Positions 7,451 to 15,429 are shown, counted from the first letter of the stretch. The stretch: 64,000 nucleotides of DNA from Streptomyces sp. CB03234 (GCF_001905885.1 NZ_LIYH01000001.1:684169-748168); one strand, 5' to 3'. A program made the numbers and translations. The notes: generated by a model not told the origin, from the sequence alone.

Positions 7451-7500
7451 AAGGACTCATAATCCGTCGGCCGTGGGTTCGAGTCCCACCCGCCCCACCA
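7451..7500 (+). other. Attachment site: 3' fragment of a CAU-anticodon tRNA
   Basis: The sequence folds as the 3' two-thirds of a tRNA: anticodon loop at 7456-7462 with CAT at 7458-7460, a 5-nt variable loop, a perfect T stem-loop at 7473-7489, acceptor strand CCGCCCC at 7490-7496, discriminator A and encoded CCA. The matching 5' acceptor strand (GGGGCGG) and a D-arm are absent upstream, and one pair of the anticodon stem is already mismatched. This is what remains as attR when an element integrates in the 3' end of a tRNA gene. The anticodon fits elongator tRNA-Met or tRNA-Ile2. Confidence 0.8.
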
Positions 7501-7534
7501 CGCGGTGGCCCCGCAGAAACGTTTCGACCAGTGC

Positions 7535-7570
7535 GAACGCCGCTCGGCCGCCTGCGGTCGAGCGGCGTTC
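7535..7570 (+). terminator. 12-bp hairpin downstream of the tRNA fragment
   Basis: Positions 7535-7546 pair perfectly with 7559-7570 around a 12-nt loop, 34 nt after the CCA end. It probably is the original terminator of the tRNA gene, left on the chromosomal side of the junction. Confidence 0.65.
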
Positions 7571-7700
7571 ACGCTGGACGACCGGGAGCCGGCGGCCGAG
7601 GACGCCGCTGCCGGCCTCCTGGTCACGGGCGGCGCACATCCTGCCTGCTGGGGCCCGCGGCCGTGCTGGTCGCCGTCCCGGTGGTCGGTCGCGGACGTGC

Positions 7701-7734
7701 CTACGGCCCCGGGCCGACAGGCCCGGGGCCGTAG
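7701..7734. terminator. 14-bp GC hairpin, bidirectional
   Basis: Positions 7701-7714 pair perfectly with 7721-7734 around a 6-nt loop. It lies 19 nt beyond the stop of the leftward thioesterase gene, so it probably ends the methyltransferase/thioesterase transcript and insulates the cluster from the tRNA side. Confidence 0.75.
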
Positions 7735-7753
7735 GAGGCACCTTCACCGCTGG

Positions 7754-8191
7754 TCAGAGCAGGGTCTTCGCGACATCTCTGAACGTGTCGCTCCACGCCG
7801 TGGGGCGGAGCGTCTTGGGGTCGAGCCGGATGTGCACCCGCCGCCCCTCGGCATGCACCACGCCACCGTCCGCGGACAGCACCCGGAAACCGTAGACCGC
7901 GCTGGAGTCGGAGAGTTTGTCTATCCAGAGGTGGACACCGATTTCACCCGTGCCGCGGATGGGCGCCCGGTAACTGATCGAGAACTCCGCCACGGCCAGG
8001 AACACGTCGGGCTGCGTGTACTTCCCGTCGGTGAACGCGAAACCCTGGCGCGCCCAGAAAGTGGTCAACGCCCGTTCCACCAGGACCATGTAGCGGGAGT
8101 TGTGCACGAAGCCCATCGAGTCGAGCTCGTCGAAGTGGGTGTAGCCGGGTTCGACGATGCCGCGCTCCACGGTCGTCTCGGGCTGGGTCAT
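7754..8191 (-). CDS. Hotdog-fold acyl-CoA/ACP thioesterase
   Basis: A 145-residue protein of the 4-hydroxybenzoyl-CoA thioesterase-like hotdog family, expected to hydrolyse an acyl thioester. The motif DELDSMGFVHNSRYMVLVER at residues 21-40 carries the family Asp and the V-H-N-xx-Y loop that binds CoA or ACP. The start at 8191 (MTQPE) is preferred over 8203 because GGAGG lies 5-9 nt upstream of it. It is the last gene of a leftward operon after two O-methyltransferases. It could release a product of the KAS III/ACP/KAS II cassette or edit stalled chains on the NRPS. Confidence 0.85.
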   Translation of the reverse strand: MTQPETTVERGIVEPGYTHFDELDSMGFVHNSRYMVLVERALTTFWARQGFAFTDGKYTQPDVFLAVAEFSISYRAPIRGTGEIGVHLWIDKLSDSSAVYGFRVLSADGGVVHAEGRRVHIRLDPKTLRPTAWSDTFRDVAKTLL

Positions 8192-8281
8192 GCCTGCCTC
8201 CAAGGTGGGCTGGAACGAGCGGGATACTGGACGGTAACAGTGGGGCTCCCTCCCGGGCAGGAGAATCGGCCAGTTCCGTGG

Positions 8282-9316
8282 TCAGACCGCGGCCACCTCG
8301 ACGATGGAGAGCGCACCCGGCGTGGGGATGACGCGCAGCGACTTGAGATCCGCCGCGGAGAGCAGCTCCTCGAGTTCCTCTTCGCTGCGTTCCCGTCCGT
8401 CGAACACGGTCAGCATCAGTACGTCGGAAATCGTGGCGGACGGCGAGATGTCCGCGTCCGGGCGCACCACGTCGACGATCAGCAGGCGCGACTGCTCGGA
8501 CATGGCGCTGCGTACGGTCCGCAGAATGCGCACGCTGTCGGCGTCGCTCTTGTCGTGGATGATGCGTTTGAGGACGTAGAAGTCCGCGCCGGGCGGTACG
8601 GCCTGGAAGAAGTCACCCACGGCGGTCTCCCAGCGCCCCTCGATCGCCGGGTCGTCCAGCTTGTGCCGCCGGAGCACGGATTCGCGCTCGAGGAGGACAC
8701 CGCGCAGACCGGGGTTCGCGGCGAGCAGGGTGCGCAGGAAGCCGCCCAGGCCGCCGGCGAGATCGATGACCGTGCCCGTCTCCGGGAAGTCGTAGCTCGA
8801 GACGATGCCGCTCTGCTCCGTCATGGACATGGTGTCCATCGCATCGGTGAAGAGCTGTTCACGCTCCCCTTCGCCCTGGATGTAGTCGAAGAGGGGGGCG
8901 CCGAAGATGTCGTTGAAGGCGGTGCTGCCGTCGCGGACGGTGTCTTCGAGCCGTCCCGCCGGCTGCCAGTACATCTCGTCCGTGAACAGCAGGGCGGCGG
9001 GGCGTACGGAGTAGGGGACGTCGGTGCGCAGGACGTGGGCGGCGGGGGTGAGGTGGAAGGCTGAGACCGTGTCCTCGCGGAAGATGCCGCGGGTGGCGAG
9101 GAAGCGCAGTATGCGGTGGAGGGAGGGGGCGTGTACGCCGGTGAGTTCGGCGAGTTGGGCGGCGGTCTTGGGTCCGTCGGTGAGGTGGCCTGCGATGTCG
9201 GTACGCAGGGCCACGCGCAGTGCCGCGGGGTAGAGGTAGCCGAGCGAGTCGCCGAGGACCTGCCTCACTGCTGCTGCGATCTCCGTGGCCTGGGTCGGTT
9301 GCGTCGCATCGCTCAA
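8282..9316 (-). CDS. O-methyltransferase 1 (acetylserotonin OMT-like)
   Basis: A 344-residue AdoMet-dependent methyltransferase with the N-terminal winged-helix dimerisation domain of small-molecule O-methyltransferases. The AdoMet loop reads VIDLAGGLGGF instead of the usual DxGGGxG, and the catalytic His region reads IIHDKSD where the family and its neighbour have HDWSD. A TTG start at 9316 is chosen because AGGAAG lies 7 nt upstream and the neighbouring paralogue starts at the same codon. The first ~84 codons are identical at DNA level to O-methyltransferase 2. The altered loops suggest a different substrate or reduced activity. Confidence 0.85.
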   Translation of the reverse strand: MSDATQPTQATEIAAAVRQVLGDSLGYLYPAALRVALRTDIAGHLTDGPKTAAQLAELTGVHAPSLHRILRFLATRGIFREDTVSAFHLTPAAHVLRTDVPYSVRPAALLFTDEMYWQPAGRLEDTVRDGSTAFNDIFGAPLFDYIQGEGEREQLFTDAMDTMSMTEQSGIVSSYDFPETGTVIDLAGGLGGFLRTLLAANPGLRGVLLERESVLRRHKLDDPAIEGRWETAVGDFFQAVPPGADFYVLKRIIHDKSDADSVRILRTVRSAMSEQSRLLIVDVVRPDADISPSATISDVLMLTVFDGRERSEEELEELLSAADLKSLRVIPTPGALSIVEVAAV

Positions 9317-9318
9317 GG
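9067..9318 (-). repeat. 252-bp identical repeat, copy 1
   Basis: By eye, 9067-9318 is identical to 10151-10402, the 5' end of the next methyltransferase gene. Similarity continues with a few substitutions for roughly 170 bp further into both genes (to about 8899), then drops sharply. Confidence 0.85.
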
Positions 9319-9365
9319 TGGGCTCTTCCTGTGACGTGTGCACGAGCAAGGGGCTTCTCGGCCGC

Positions 9366-10400
9366 TCAGGCAATGACGGCTTCGAGGATGGAGACCGTGC
9401 CAGGAGTCGGGATGACGCGGACCAGCCGGAGGTCGGCCGCGGCGAGGAGGTCCTTGAACTCCGCCTCGGTGCGCTCTTTGCCGTCGAAGATCGTCATCAT
9501 CGCCACGTCGTACAGTTTCGCCGGGTGCGGGTCGTTGCCGGGCGGCACCACGGCGTCGATGACCAGGAGACGGGCCTGGTCGGACATGGCCTTACGGACG
9601 GCCTGGAGGATCCGGAGACTGTCGTCGTCGCTCCAGTCGTGCAGGACGCGCTTGAGGACGTAGATGTCGCCGCCGGTGGGCGCGACGTCGAAGAAGTCCC
9701 CCTCGGCGGTCTCCCAGCGGCCCGCGATCGCCTCGTCGTCGAGCTGGTGCTGCTGGAGTACCGCGTCCTGCTCGTACAGCACACCGTGCAGTCCCGGGTT
9801 CTCGGCGAGGACGGTGCGCAGGAAGCCGCCGGGGCCGCCACCGACATCGATGATCTTCCCGGTCTCCGGGAAGTCGTAACTCCCGGCGATACCGCCCTGC
9901 TCGATGGTCGAGAGGTCGGCGATGCCGGTGTGGAAGGTCCGGGCGCTCTCCTCGTTCTGGGCGAGGTAGTCGAAGAGGGGGGCGCCGAAGATGTCGTTGA
10001 AGGCGGTGCTGCCGTCGCGGACGGTGTCTTCGAGCCGTCCGGTCGACTGCCAGTACATCTCGTCCGTGAGCAGCAGGGCGGTGGAGCGTACGGAGTAGGG
10101 GACGTCGGTGCGCAGGACGTGGGCGGCGGGGGTGAGGTGGAAGGCTGAGGCCGTGTCCTCGCGGAAGATGCCGCGGGTGGCGAGGAAGCGCAGTATGCGG
10201 TGGAGGGAGGGGGCGTGTACGCCGGTGAGTTCGGCGAGTTGGGCGGCGGTCTTGGGTCCGTCGGTGAGGTGGCCTGCGATGTCGGTACGCAGGGCCACGC
10301 GCAGTGCCGCGGGGTAGAGGTAGCCGAGCGAGTCGCCGAGGACCTGCCTCACTGCTGCTGCGATCTCCGTGGCCTGGGTCGGTTGCGTCGCATCGCTCAA
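9366..10400 (-). CDS. O-methyltransferase 2 (acetylserotonin OMT-like)
   Basis: A 344-residue paralogue of the adjacent methyltransferase with intact family motifs: IIDVGGGPGGF for AdoMet binding and VLHDWSDDDS holding the catalytic His. The TTG start at 10400 is supported by GGAGG 7 nt upstream. It is the first gene of the leftward operon, 49 nt before O-methyltransferase 1, and lies downstream of a triplet of SARP-like heptamers. It probably O-methylates an aromatic or enolic hydroxyl of the cluster product. Confidence 0.88.
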   Translation of the reverse strand: MSDATQPTQATEIAAAVRQVLGDSLGYLYPAALRVALRTDIAGHLTDGPKTAAQLAELTGVHAPSLHRILRFLATRGIFREDTASAFHLTPAAHVLRTDVPYSVRSTALLLTDEMYWQSTGRLEDTVRDGSTAFNDIFGAPLFDYLAQNEESARTFHTGIADLSTIEQGGIAGSYDFPETGKIIDVGGGPGGFLRTVLAENPGLHGVLYEQDAVLQQHQLDDEAIAGRWETAEGDFFDVAPTGGDIYVLKRVLHDWSDDDSLRILQAVRKAMSDQARLLVIDAVVPPGNDPHPAKLYDVAMMTIFDGKERTEAEFKDLLAAADLRLVRVIPTPGTVSILEAVIA

Positions 10401-10402
10401 GG
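10151..10402 (-). repeat. 252-bp identical repeat, copy 2
   Basis: Partner of 9067-9318; the two copies start exactly 1084 bp apart. It covers the first ~84 codons of O-methyltransferase 2. Confidence 0.85.
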
Positions 10403-10476
10403 GTCTGCCTCCATACGGCATCGCACTGTGGTCTCGTGAACCGGGCGCGAGGGCTCCCGGTCACCGGTCGCGGTCC

Positions 10477-10521
10477 AGCCTGGCCCCGCGGGCTGACCGG
10501 TGGCTGACCGATCGCTGACCG
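10477..10521 (-). promoter_or_regulatory. SARP-like heptamer triplet for the methyltransferase operon
   Basis: On the minus strand three heptamers of the form GTCAGC(G/C) occur at 10519-10513, 10508-10502 and 10497-10491, exactly 11 bp apart. Eight bases beyond the last one is CAGGCT (10482-10477), a weak -10 with A and T at the key positions. SARP regulators such as ActII-ORF4 and DnrI are known to bind direct heptamer repeats with 11-bp spacing just upstream of a -10. Confidence 0.65.
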
Positions 10522-10552
10522 GGCCGGGCGCGCGCCGCCGCGCGGCGGTGCC

Positions 10553-10595
10553 GTCAGCGGCAGGTCAGTGAGCTGTCAGCCGGTACGGCGACGAT
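10553..10595 (+). promoter_or_regulatory. SARP-like heptamer triplet for the hydrolase gene
   Basis: On the plus strand three heptamers GTCAG(C/T)(G/C) start at 10553, 10564 and 10575, again exactly 11 bp apart. Eight bases after the last one is GACGAT (10590-10595), a -10-like hexamer. It mirrors the minus-strand triplet at 10477-10521. A start near 10602 would exclude ATG 10594 as the translation start of the downstream gene. Confidence 0.65.
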
Positions 10596-10659
10596 GCGCC
10601 ACGTGTGCCCGTGCGCCGGTGGCGCGGGGGCCCTGAGCACCCGACGCGTGGAGGCGGCC

Positions 10660-11586
10660 TTGACGGTACTGGACGGCGCGACCGTGACCGAGGGCACGGT
10701 GGACTGGCAGGGGCGGAGGACGTGGTACCGCGTAGTGGGACCGCCCGGCCGGAGGCCCGACCGGACTCCGCTGGTGATCTGTCACGGTGGTCCGGGCCTC
10801 ACCCATGACTACCTCGCCCCGGTCGCCGAGTCGATCGGCGCGAGCCGGACCTGCGTGCTGTACGACCAGATCGGAAACGGGCGCTCGGAACACCACGGGG
10901 GCGCCCGTGCCGGATTCTGGACGCCCGAGCTCTTCGTGGAAGAGATCCAGGCGCTCCTCGACCACCTGGGCATGGCCGGTGGCTACCACCTGCTGGGGCA
11001 CTCCTGGGGCGGGATGCTGGCCCTCGAGCTGGCGGTCCGGCGACCGGCCGGGCTTCGCTCGCTCGTCGTCGCCGACGCGTTCGCGTCGTCGCGGACGTAC
11101 CGCGAGGAGGTCGGTCGGCTGCTGAGCGAACTGCCCCAGGACATCAGGGAACCGATAGAGCGCCACGAGGCGGCGGGAACCACCGGTTCACCGGAGTACC
11201 AGGCCGCGGTACGGGTCTTCTACGGGCGTCATGTCTGCCGGGCCCGGCCCGTACCGCCCGGGCTCCTCCGGACCCTCGCGTACATGGAAGCGAATCCCGC
11301 GGTGTACGAGACCATGATGGGGCCGAGCGAATTCAGCATGACCGGAACGCTCCGCGACTGGGACATCCGCGACCGGCTCGACCGGGTGGAAGTCCCCCTG
11401 CTGCTCGTATCGGGACGGCACGACGAGGTGACGCCCCGCGCGGTCGAAGAGATCCGGCATGGCGTGCCCGGGGCCGAGTGGCATCTGTTCGAGGAGTCGA
11501 GCCACATGCCGCACCTCGAGGAACCCGTCCGTTTTCGCGAGGTGGTCGAAACGTTCCTCGCACGCCAGAGCAGTGGGACGGCGTGA
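10660..11586 (+). CDS. Alpha/beta hydrolase, proline iminopeptidase family
   Basis: A 308-residue alpha/beta-hydrolase with the oxyanion motif HGGPG (residues 42-46), the nucleophile elbow GHSWGG (Ser115), and late Asp (SGRHDEVTP) and His (SSHMPHLEEP) for the triad. This is the layout of proline iminopeptidases. TTG 10660 has GGAGG at 10650-10654; the in-frame ATG at 10594 lacks a ribosome site and falls inside the predicted promoter. Within an NRPS cluster it could trim an N-terminal residue, hydrolyse a shunt product or provide self-resistance. Confidence 0.85.
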   Translation: MTVLDGATVTEGTVDWQGRRTWYRVVGPPGRRPDRTPLVICHGGPGLTHDYLAPVAESIGASRTCVLYDQIGNGRSEHHGGARAGFWTPELFVEEIQALLDHLGMAGGYHLLGHSWGGMLALELAVRRPAGLRSLVVADAFASSRTYREEVGRLLSELPQDIREPIERHEAAGTTGSPEYQAAVRVFYGRHVCRARPVPPGLLRTLAYMEANPAVYETMMGPSEFSMTGTLRDWDIRDRLDRVEVPLLLVSGRHDEVTPRAVEEIRHGVPGAEWHLFEESSHMPHLEEPVRFREVVETFLARQSSGTA

Positions 11587-11660
11587 GACGGCGGGTAGGA
11601 CGGCGGTGGGACGGATGCGATACGGATCCGGTACGGCAGTGCGCCGGGCGTGGTTAGCAT
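11587..11660 (+). promoter_or_regulatory. 11-bp-phased repeats and leaderless promoter
   Basis: Heptamers of the type (G/T)ACGG(A/C)N start at 11587, 11599, 11610, 11621 and 11632, with spacings of 12, 11, 11 and 11 bp. TAGCAT at 11655-11660 is a good -10 placed 7 nt before ATG 11668, the layout of leaderless streptomycete genes. The heptamer differs from the GTCAGC type upstream of the hydrolase gene. It may be a SARP site or another activator site. Confidence 0.5.
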
Positions 11661-11667
11661 GACCGCC

Positions 11668-12531
11668 ATGGCATCGACTACGCCGACGGTGGGCCTGTTC
11701 GGGATGAATATGAACGCCGCGGCGGACCCGGCGTTCTCGGCCCGTATCGCCCGGCGGGCCGAAGAGCTCGGCTATGACTCGCTGTGGGCGGCCGACCATG
11801 TCGTCCTGCCGCGGCCTCGTACCCAGGACTCGCCCCTGGATCCCGACACCCCCCTGCTCGACCCGGTGGTGGCTCTGACGCACCTGGCGTCCCACACGGA
11901 ACGGATCCGGCTCGGCACCGGTTGCGTCATCCTGCCGCAGCGTAACCCCGTGATCCTGGCCAAGCAGCTGGCCAGCCTCGACGTGATCAGCGGGGGCCGG
12001 CTGCTCTTCGGCGCCGGCGTCGGCTATCTGCAGCCCGAGATGAGCGCCGTGGGCGTCCCGATGGCCGGCCGCGGCGCACGGGCGGACGAGTACCTCCAGG
12101 CCATCCAGGCCCTCTGGTACGAGGACGAACCCGCCTTCCACGGCTCGTATGCCCGCTTCGCATCCGTCGATGCCCGTCCGCGGCCCCTCCAGCGCCGGGT
12201 GCCGCTGGTGGTCGGCGGACACAGCGCCGCGGCCCATCGGCGCGCGGTCGCCCACGCGGACGAGTGGTTCGGCTATCTCGTCGGCGTACGGTCCACCGCC
12301 GCACAGGTGCGCGCGCTCAGGGAGCTCTCCGACCGTGCCGGGCGGCAGGACCGGCCGCTCAAGGTTTCCGTGGCCCCGGCCCGGCCGCTGGACGCCGCGA
12401 CAGTCAGGACGTACGCGGAACTGGGCGTGGACCGGCTCGTCGTCGTCCCGCCCATGGACCTGACCCCGCAAGGATTCGAGGAGTTCGTGGAGCGGCACGC
12501 GCCCCGCCTGCTCGGGGCGGCTCCGGCCTGA
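11668..12531 (+). CDS. F420- or FMN-dependent luciferase-like oxidoreductase
   Basis: A 287-residue TIM-barrel protein of the luciferase-like monooxygenase superfamily, close to the actinobacterial F420-dependent class (YDSLWAADHVVLP, TERIRLGTGCVILPQRNP, SGGRLLFGAGVGY). Cofactor choice cannot be decided from sequence by eye. ATG 11668 is selected because a -10 hexamer ends 7 nt before it; in-frame starts at 11650 and 11659 would overlap that hexamer. It converges with the GMC oxidoreductase gene, with 15 bp between the stops. It likely performs a reduction or oxidation on the cluster product. Confidence 0.85.
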   Translation: MASTTPTVGLFGMNMNAAADPAFSARIARRAEELGYDSLWAADHVVLPRPRTQDSPLDPDTPLLDPVVALTHLASHTERIRLGTGCVILPQRNPVILAKQLASLDVISGGRLLFGAGVGYLQPEMSAVGVPMAGRGARADEYLQAIQALWYEDEPAFHGSYARFASVDARPRPLQRRVPLVVGGHSAAAHRRAVAHADEWFGYLVGVRSTAAQVRALRELSDRAGRQDRPLKVSVAPARPLDAATVRTYAELGVDRLVVVPPMDLTPQGFEEFVERHAPRLLGAAPA

Positions 12532-12546
12532 TCCGACAGACCGGCC

Positions 12547-14103
12547 CTAGGCCGCCCCGTGGTCGGCTGCGATGAATGAGGAGACCTGCTCCCCGACCAT
12601 CAGCGCGGGCGCGTGGGTGTTGCCCGTCGTGATCGCCGGGAACACGGAGGCGTCCGCGACCCGCAGGCCTTCGATGCCGTACACCCGCAGCCGCGGGTCG
12701 ACGACGGCATCGGCGTCCACCCCCATCCTGCAGGTGCCCGTCTGGTGGTGATAGGTCGTCACCGTACGCCGCAGATAGTCGCGCAGGGCCGGGTCCATGG
12801 CCCCTTCGCCCGCCTCCGGGCCCGGATACAGCTCGCGGGCCCCCCACTCCTCACGCAGGACCGAGGAGCGTCCGATGTCCCGGCACAACGCCGCGGCGGC
12901 CGCCAGACTGTCCAGATCCGCCGCCGTACGCAACGTGCCGGGGTCGATGAGCAACTCGTCCTCCGGCCGCGCGCCGGTGAGCCGGATCGATCCGCGGGAG
13001 GCCGGCCGGACGATCCCGGCCTGCAGGGTGAAACCGCTGGGAGGCCCCGTCATCCCCGGCTGGTACATGGGGGCCGGGAAGTGCAGCGGCTGGAGGTCCG
13101 GCACCGGCAGACCCGGCCGACTGCGCCAGAACAGATGCGTCTGGGCGGGACCGAGACCCGGCGACGGCCGGCCGAGGGGACGTTCCGTGCTGAAGATGAC
13201 CGGTGCCAGGACGTGGTCGTGCAGGTTGTGTCCTACGCCCGGGAGATGGACCACCGCGTCGATGCCCACCGAGCGCAGCTCGGCCGCGGCGCCGATGCCG
13301 GACAGCATCAGCAGCCGGGGCGACTCGATCGCCCCCGCGCTGATCACCACTTCCGCACGGGCGGTGGCCCGCTCGACGATCCCTTCCCGCAGCCACTCCA
13401 CGCCGACGCACCGCGTGCCTTCCAGGAGTACCCGCCGCGCGCGGGCCCCGGTGACCACGGTAAGCCCGGGCGACTGGGCGACCGGATCGAGAAAGGCCGC
13501 GGCCGCGCTGCACCGGCGGCCGTCGGCGATGGTGAACTGGATCTTCGAAATTCCCTCGGGACGGCCTGTGTTGTAATCGGTCTGATGGGGGATGCCCGTC
13601 TCCCCGGCCGCCTGGATCAGCGCTTCGTGGATGGGGTCCGCGTGGTACTTGGTGAGCACCGGCAGCGGCCCGCCCGCACCGTGCGTTTCGTCCGCCCCGG
13701 TGTCGTAGTCCTCGATGGCCCGGAAGGCCGGCAGGACGTCCCGCCAGGACCAGCCGTCATTGCCGAGGTAGGCCCAGTGGTCGTAGTCGAGGGCCGCGCC
13801 CCGGGCGTAGATCATCGCGTTGAGCGCGCTCGACCCGCCGAGCACCCGGCCGCGGGGCCAGTGCAGCCTGCGGCCGGCCGCGTGCTCCTGCGGCGTGGTG
13901 CGGTACGCCCAGTCCTGCTCGCCGAACCACAGTTCACCGAACCGCAGCGGGTCGTCGATGGCAGGGTTGGTGGCTTCGCCGCCGGCTTCCAGAAGCAGGA
14001 CCTTCGCGCCCCGGTCCACCAGCCGGCGCGTGACGACGCAGCCGGCGGACCCGGCACCCACGACGATGACGTCGAAGGGACCCTTGCTGAGCTGTTCGGC
14101 CAC
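12547..14103 (-). CDS. GMC-family FAD oxidoreductase
   Basis: A 518-residue glucose-methanol-choline oxidoreductase, full length for the choline dehydrogenase-like subfamily. Visible are the FAD Rossmann motif VVGAGSAGC (15-23), the GMC signature around WPRGRVLGGSSALNAMIY, and near the C-terminus TTYHHQTGTCRMG with the catalytic His pair region. It would oxidise an alcohol to an aldehyde or ketone. It lies about 100 bp downstream of the KAS II gene in the same direction and is probably the last gene of the SARP/KAS III/ACP/KAS II operon. A candidate partner is an alcohol released by the terminal reductase domain. Confidence 0.9.
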   Translation of the reverse strand: MAEQLSKGPFDVIVVGAGSAGCVVTRRLVDRGAKVLLLEAGGEATNPAIDDPLRFGELWFGEQDWAYRTTPQEHAAGRRLHWPRGRVLGGSSALNAMIYARGAALDYDHWAYLGNDGWSWRDVLPAFRAIEDYDTGADETHGAGGPLPVLTKYHADPIHEALIQAAGETGIPHQTDYNTGRPEGISKIQFTIADGRRCSAAAAFLDPVAQSPGLTVVTGARARRVLLEGTRCVGVEWLREGIVERATARAEVVISAGAIESPRLLMLSGIGAAAELRSVGIDAVVHLPGVGHNLHDHVLAPVIFSTERPLGRPSPGLGPAQTHLFWRSRPGLPVPDLQPLHFPAPMYQPGMTGPPSGFTLQAGIVRPASRGSIRLTGARPEDELLIDPGTLRTAADLDSLAAAAALCRDIGRSSVLREEWGARELYPGPEAGEGAMDPALRDYLRRTVTTYHHQTGTCRMGVDADAVVDPRLRVYGIEGLRVADASVFPAITTGNTHAPALMVGEQVSSFIAADHGAA

Positions 14104-14205
14104 GTGCCGGCCTCCATTGACGGTTCGTCGGGTACGGGTACCAGTTGAGTACGAGTCCGGGTTGTGGTCCGGTTCGCGCCAGGGACGGGCGCGGGCCGGG
14201 GGTGC

Positions 14206-15429
14206 TCACGCGGAGGTGAGGACCAGCACCGCGTTCTGGCCACCGAAGCCGAACGAGTTGCTCACCGCCACCTCGATCCGCTGGGCGCGGGGGCCCTTGG
14301 CCACGACGTCCAGTTCGATCTCCGGGTCCAGGTTCTCCAGGTTCGCCGTCGGCGGCACGGTCGCGTTCTGCACGGTCAGCACGGTCAGCGCCGCCTCGAT
14401 CGCGCCCGCTGCCCCGAGGGCGTGACCGACCGCGCCCTTGGCGGAGGTGACCGTCGCACGGTCGCCGAGGAGTTCGTGCAGGACCTTGGACTCGGCCGCG
14501 TCGTTCAGCGGCGTCGAGGTGCCGTGCGCGTTGACGTGATCGACCTCGCCCGGCGTCACACCCGCCGAGACCAGTGCCGCCTCCAGGGCCTGCCGGGCAC
14601 CGGTGCCCCGCGGGTCCGGCGCTGTCATGTGGTGAGCGTCGGCGGAGGCGCCGTACCCCGCGATCCTCGCCCGTACGCGAGCCCCGCGAGCCCGTGCGTC
14701 CGCCTCGCGTTCCAGGATCAGCACGCCACTGCCCTCGCCGATGACGAAGCCGTCCCGGTCCACGTCGAACGGACGGGAAGCGGCGGCCGGTTCGTCCCGC
14801 CGCCGGGACAGCGCCCCCATCTGTGCGAACCCTGTGACGATCAGCGGACTCACCCCGGCTTCGCTGCCGCCCGTGATCACCACGTCGCAACTGTCGTCGT
14901 GCAGCAACCGCGTCGCGGCTCCGATCGCGGTCGCGCCGGAGGCGCAGGCGGTCGCGGTGACGAAGTTGGGACCGCGGGCGCCGAACTCCATCGCGAGGTG
15001 ACCCGCGACCATGTTCGGCACCAACAGGGGGATCAGCAGGGCCGAGACGGAGCCGGGCCCTTCGGACAGCATGGTCCGGTGCTGCCGCTCCCAGGTCGAG
15101 ACACCGCCGAGCCCGCACCCCATGACGACGCCGACGCGCGCGCCGTCCCATGTCCTCGGGTCGAGCCCCGAGTCGGCGACGGCCTCTCGCGCGGCGACGA
15201 TGGCCAGTTGGACGAATCTGTCGTGTACGAGGGTGCTGCGGCGGCCGACGAGTCGAGCCGCGCTGAACTCCGGGACCGTGCAGGAGATGTCGACCGGCAG
15301 GCCTTCGAGGGAGGGATCGGACGTGGCCCTCGACAGGCCCTCGCAGACGCCCTGCCAGCTCGCCTCGGCGCCGATGCCCGCGGCGGTGACCAGGCCGACC
15401 CCCGTGACGGCGACGGGAGCAGCGGTCAT
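14206..15429 (-). CDS. 3-oxoacyl-ACP synthase II (KAS II/FabF-like)
   Basis: A 407-residue ketosynthase with a complete triad: Cys162 in TATACASGA, His302 in VNAHGTSTPLND and His336 in KGAVGHALGA. It is stand-alone, without an AT domain. Its ATG overlaps the ACP stop (15426-15429), so the two are translationally coupled. With the discrete ACP and KAS III it forms a dissociated fatty-acid-synthase-like set that could build a short beta-ketoacyl or acyl chain for the cluster. Confidence 0.92.
   Translation of the reverse strand: MTAAPVAVTGVGLVTAAGIGAEASWQGVCEGLSRATSDPSLEGLPVDISCTVPEFSAARLVGRRSTLVHDRFVQLAIVAAREAVADSGLDPRTWDGARVGVVMGCGLGGVSTWERQHRTMLSEGPGSVSALLIPLLVPNMVAGHLAMEFGARGPNFVTATACASGATAIGAATRLLHDDSCDVVITGGSEAGVSPLIVTGFAQMGALSRRRDEPAAASRPFDVDRDGFVIGEGSGVLILEREADARARGARVRARIAGYGASADAHHMTAPDPRGTGARQALEAALVSAGVTPGEVDHVNAHGTSTPLNDAAESKVLHELLGDRATVTSAKGAVGHALGAAGAIEAALTVLTVQNATVPPTANLENLDPEIELDVVAKGPRAQRIEVAVSNSFGFGGQNAVLVLTSA

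Noticed and set aside
7425..7500. A complete functional tRNA gene
   Set aside because: The acceptor 5' strand and D-arm are missing and the anticodon stem has a mismatch; only the 3' part is present.
7505..9064. 519-codon rightward frame opposite the thioesterase and O-methyltransferase 1
   Set aside because: The opposite strand encodes clear hotdog and methyltransferase proteins; the rightward translation has no family features.
9067..10402. Mobile element or IS flanked by direct repeats
   Set aside because: The repeats are the 5' ends of two paralogous coding sequences, with no transposase between them.
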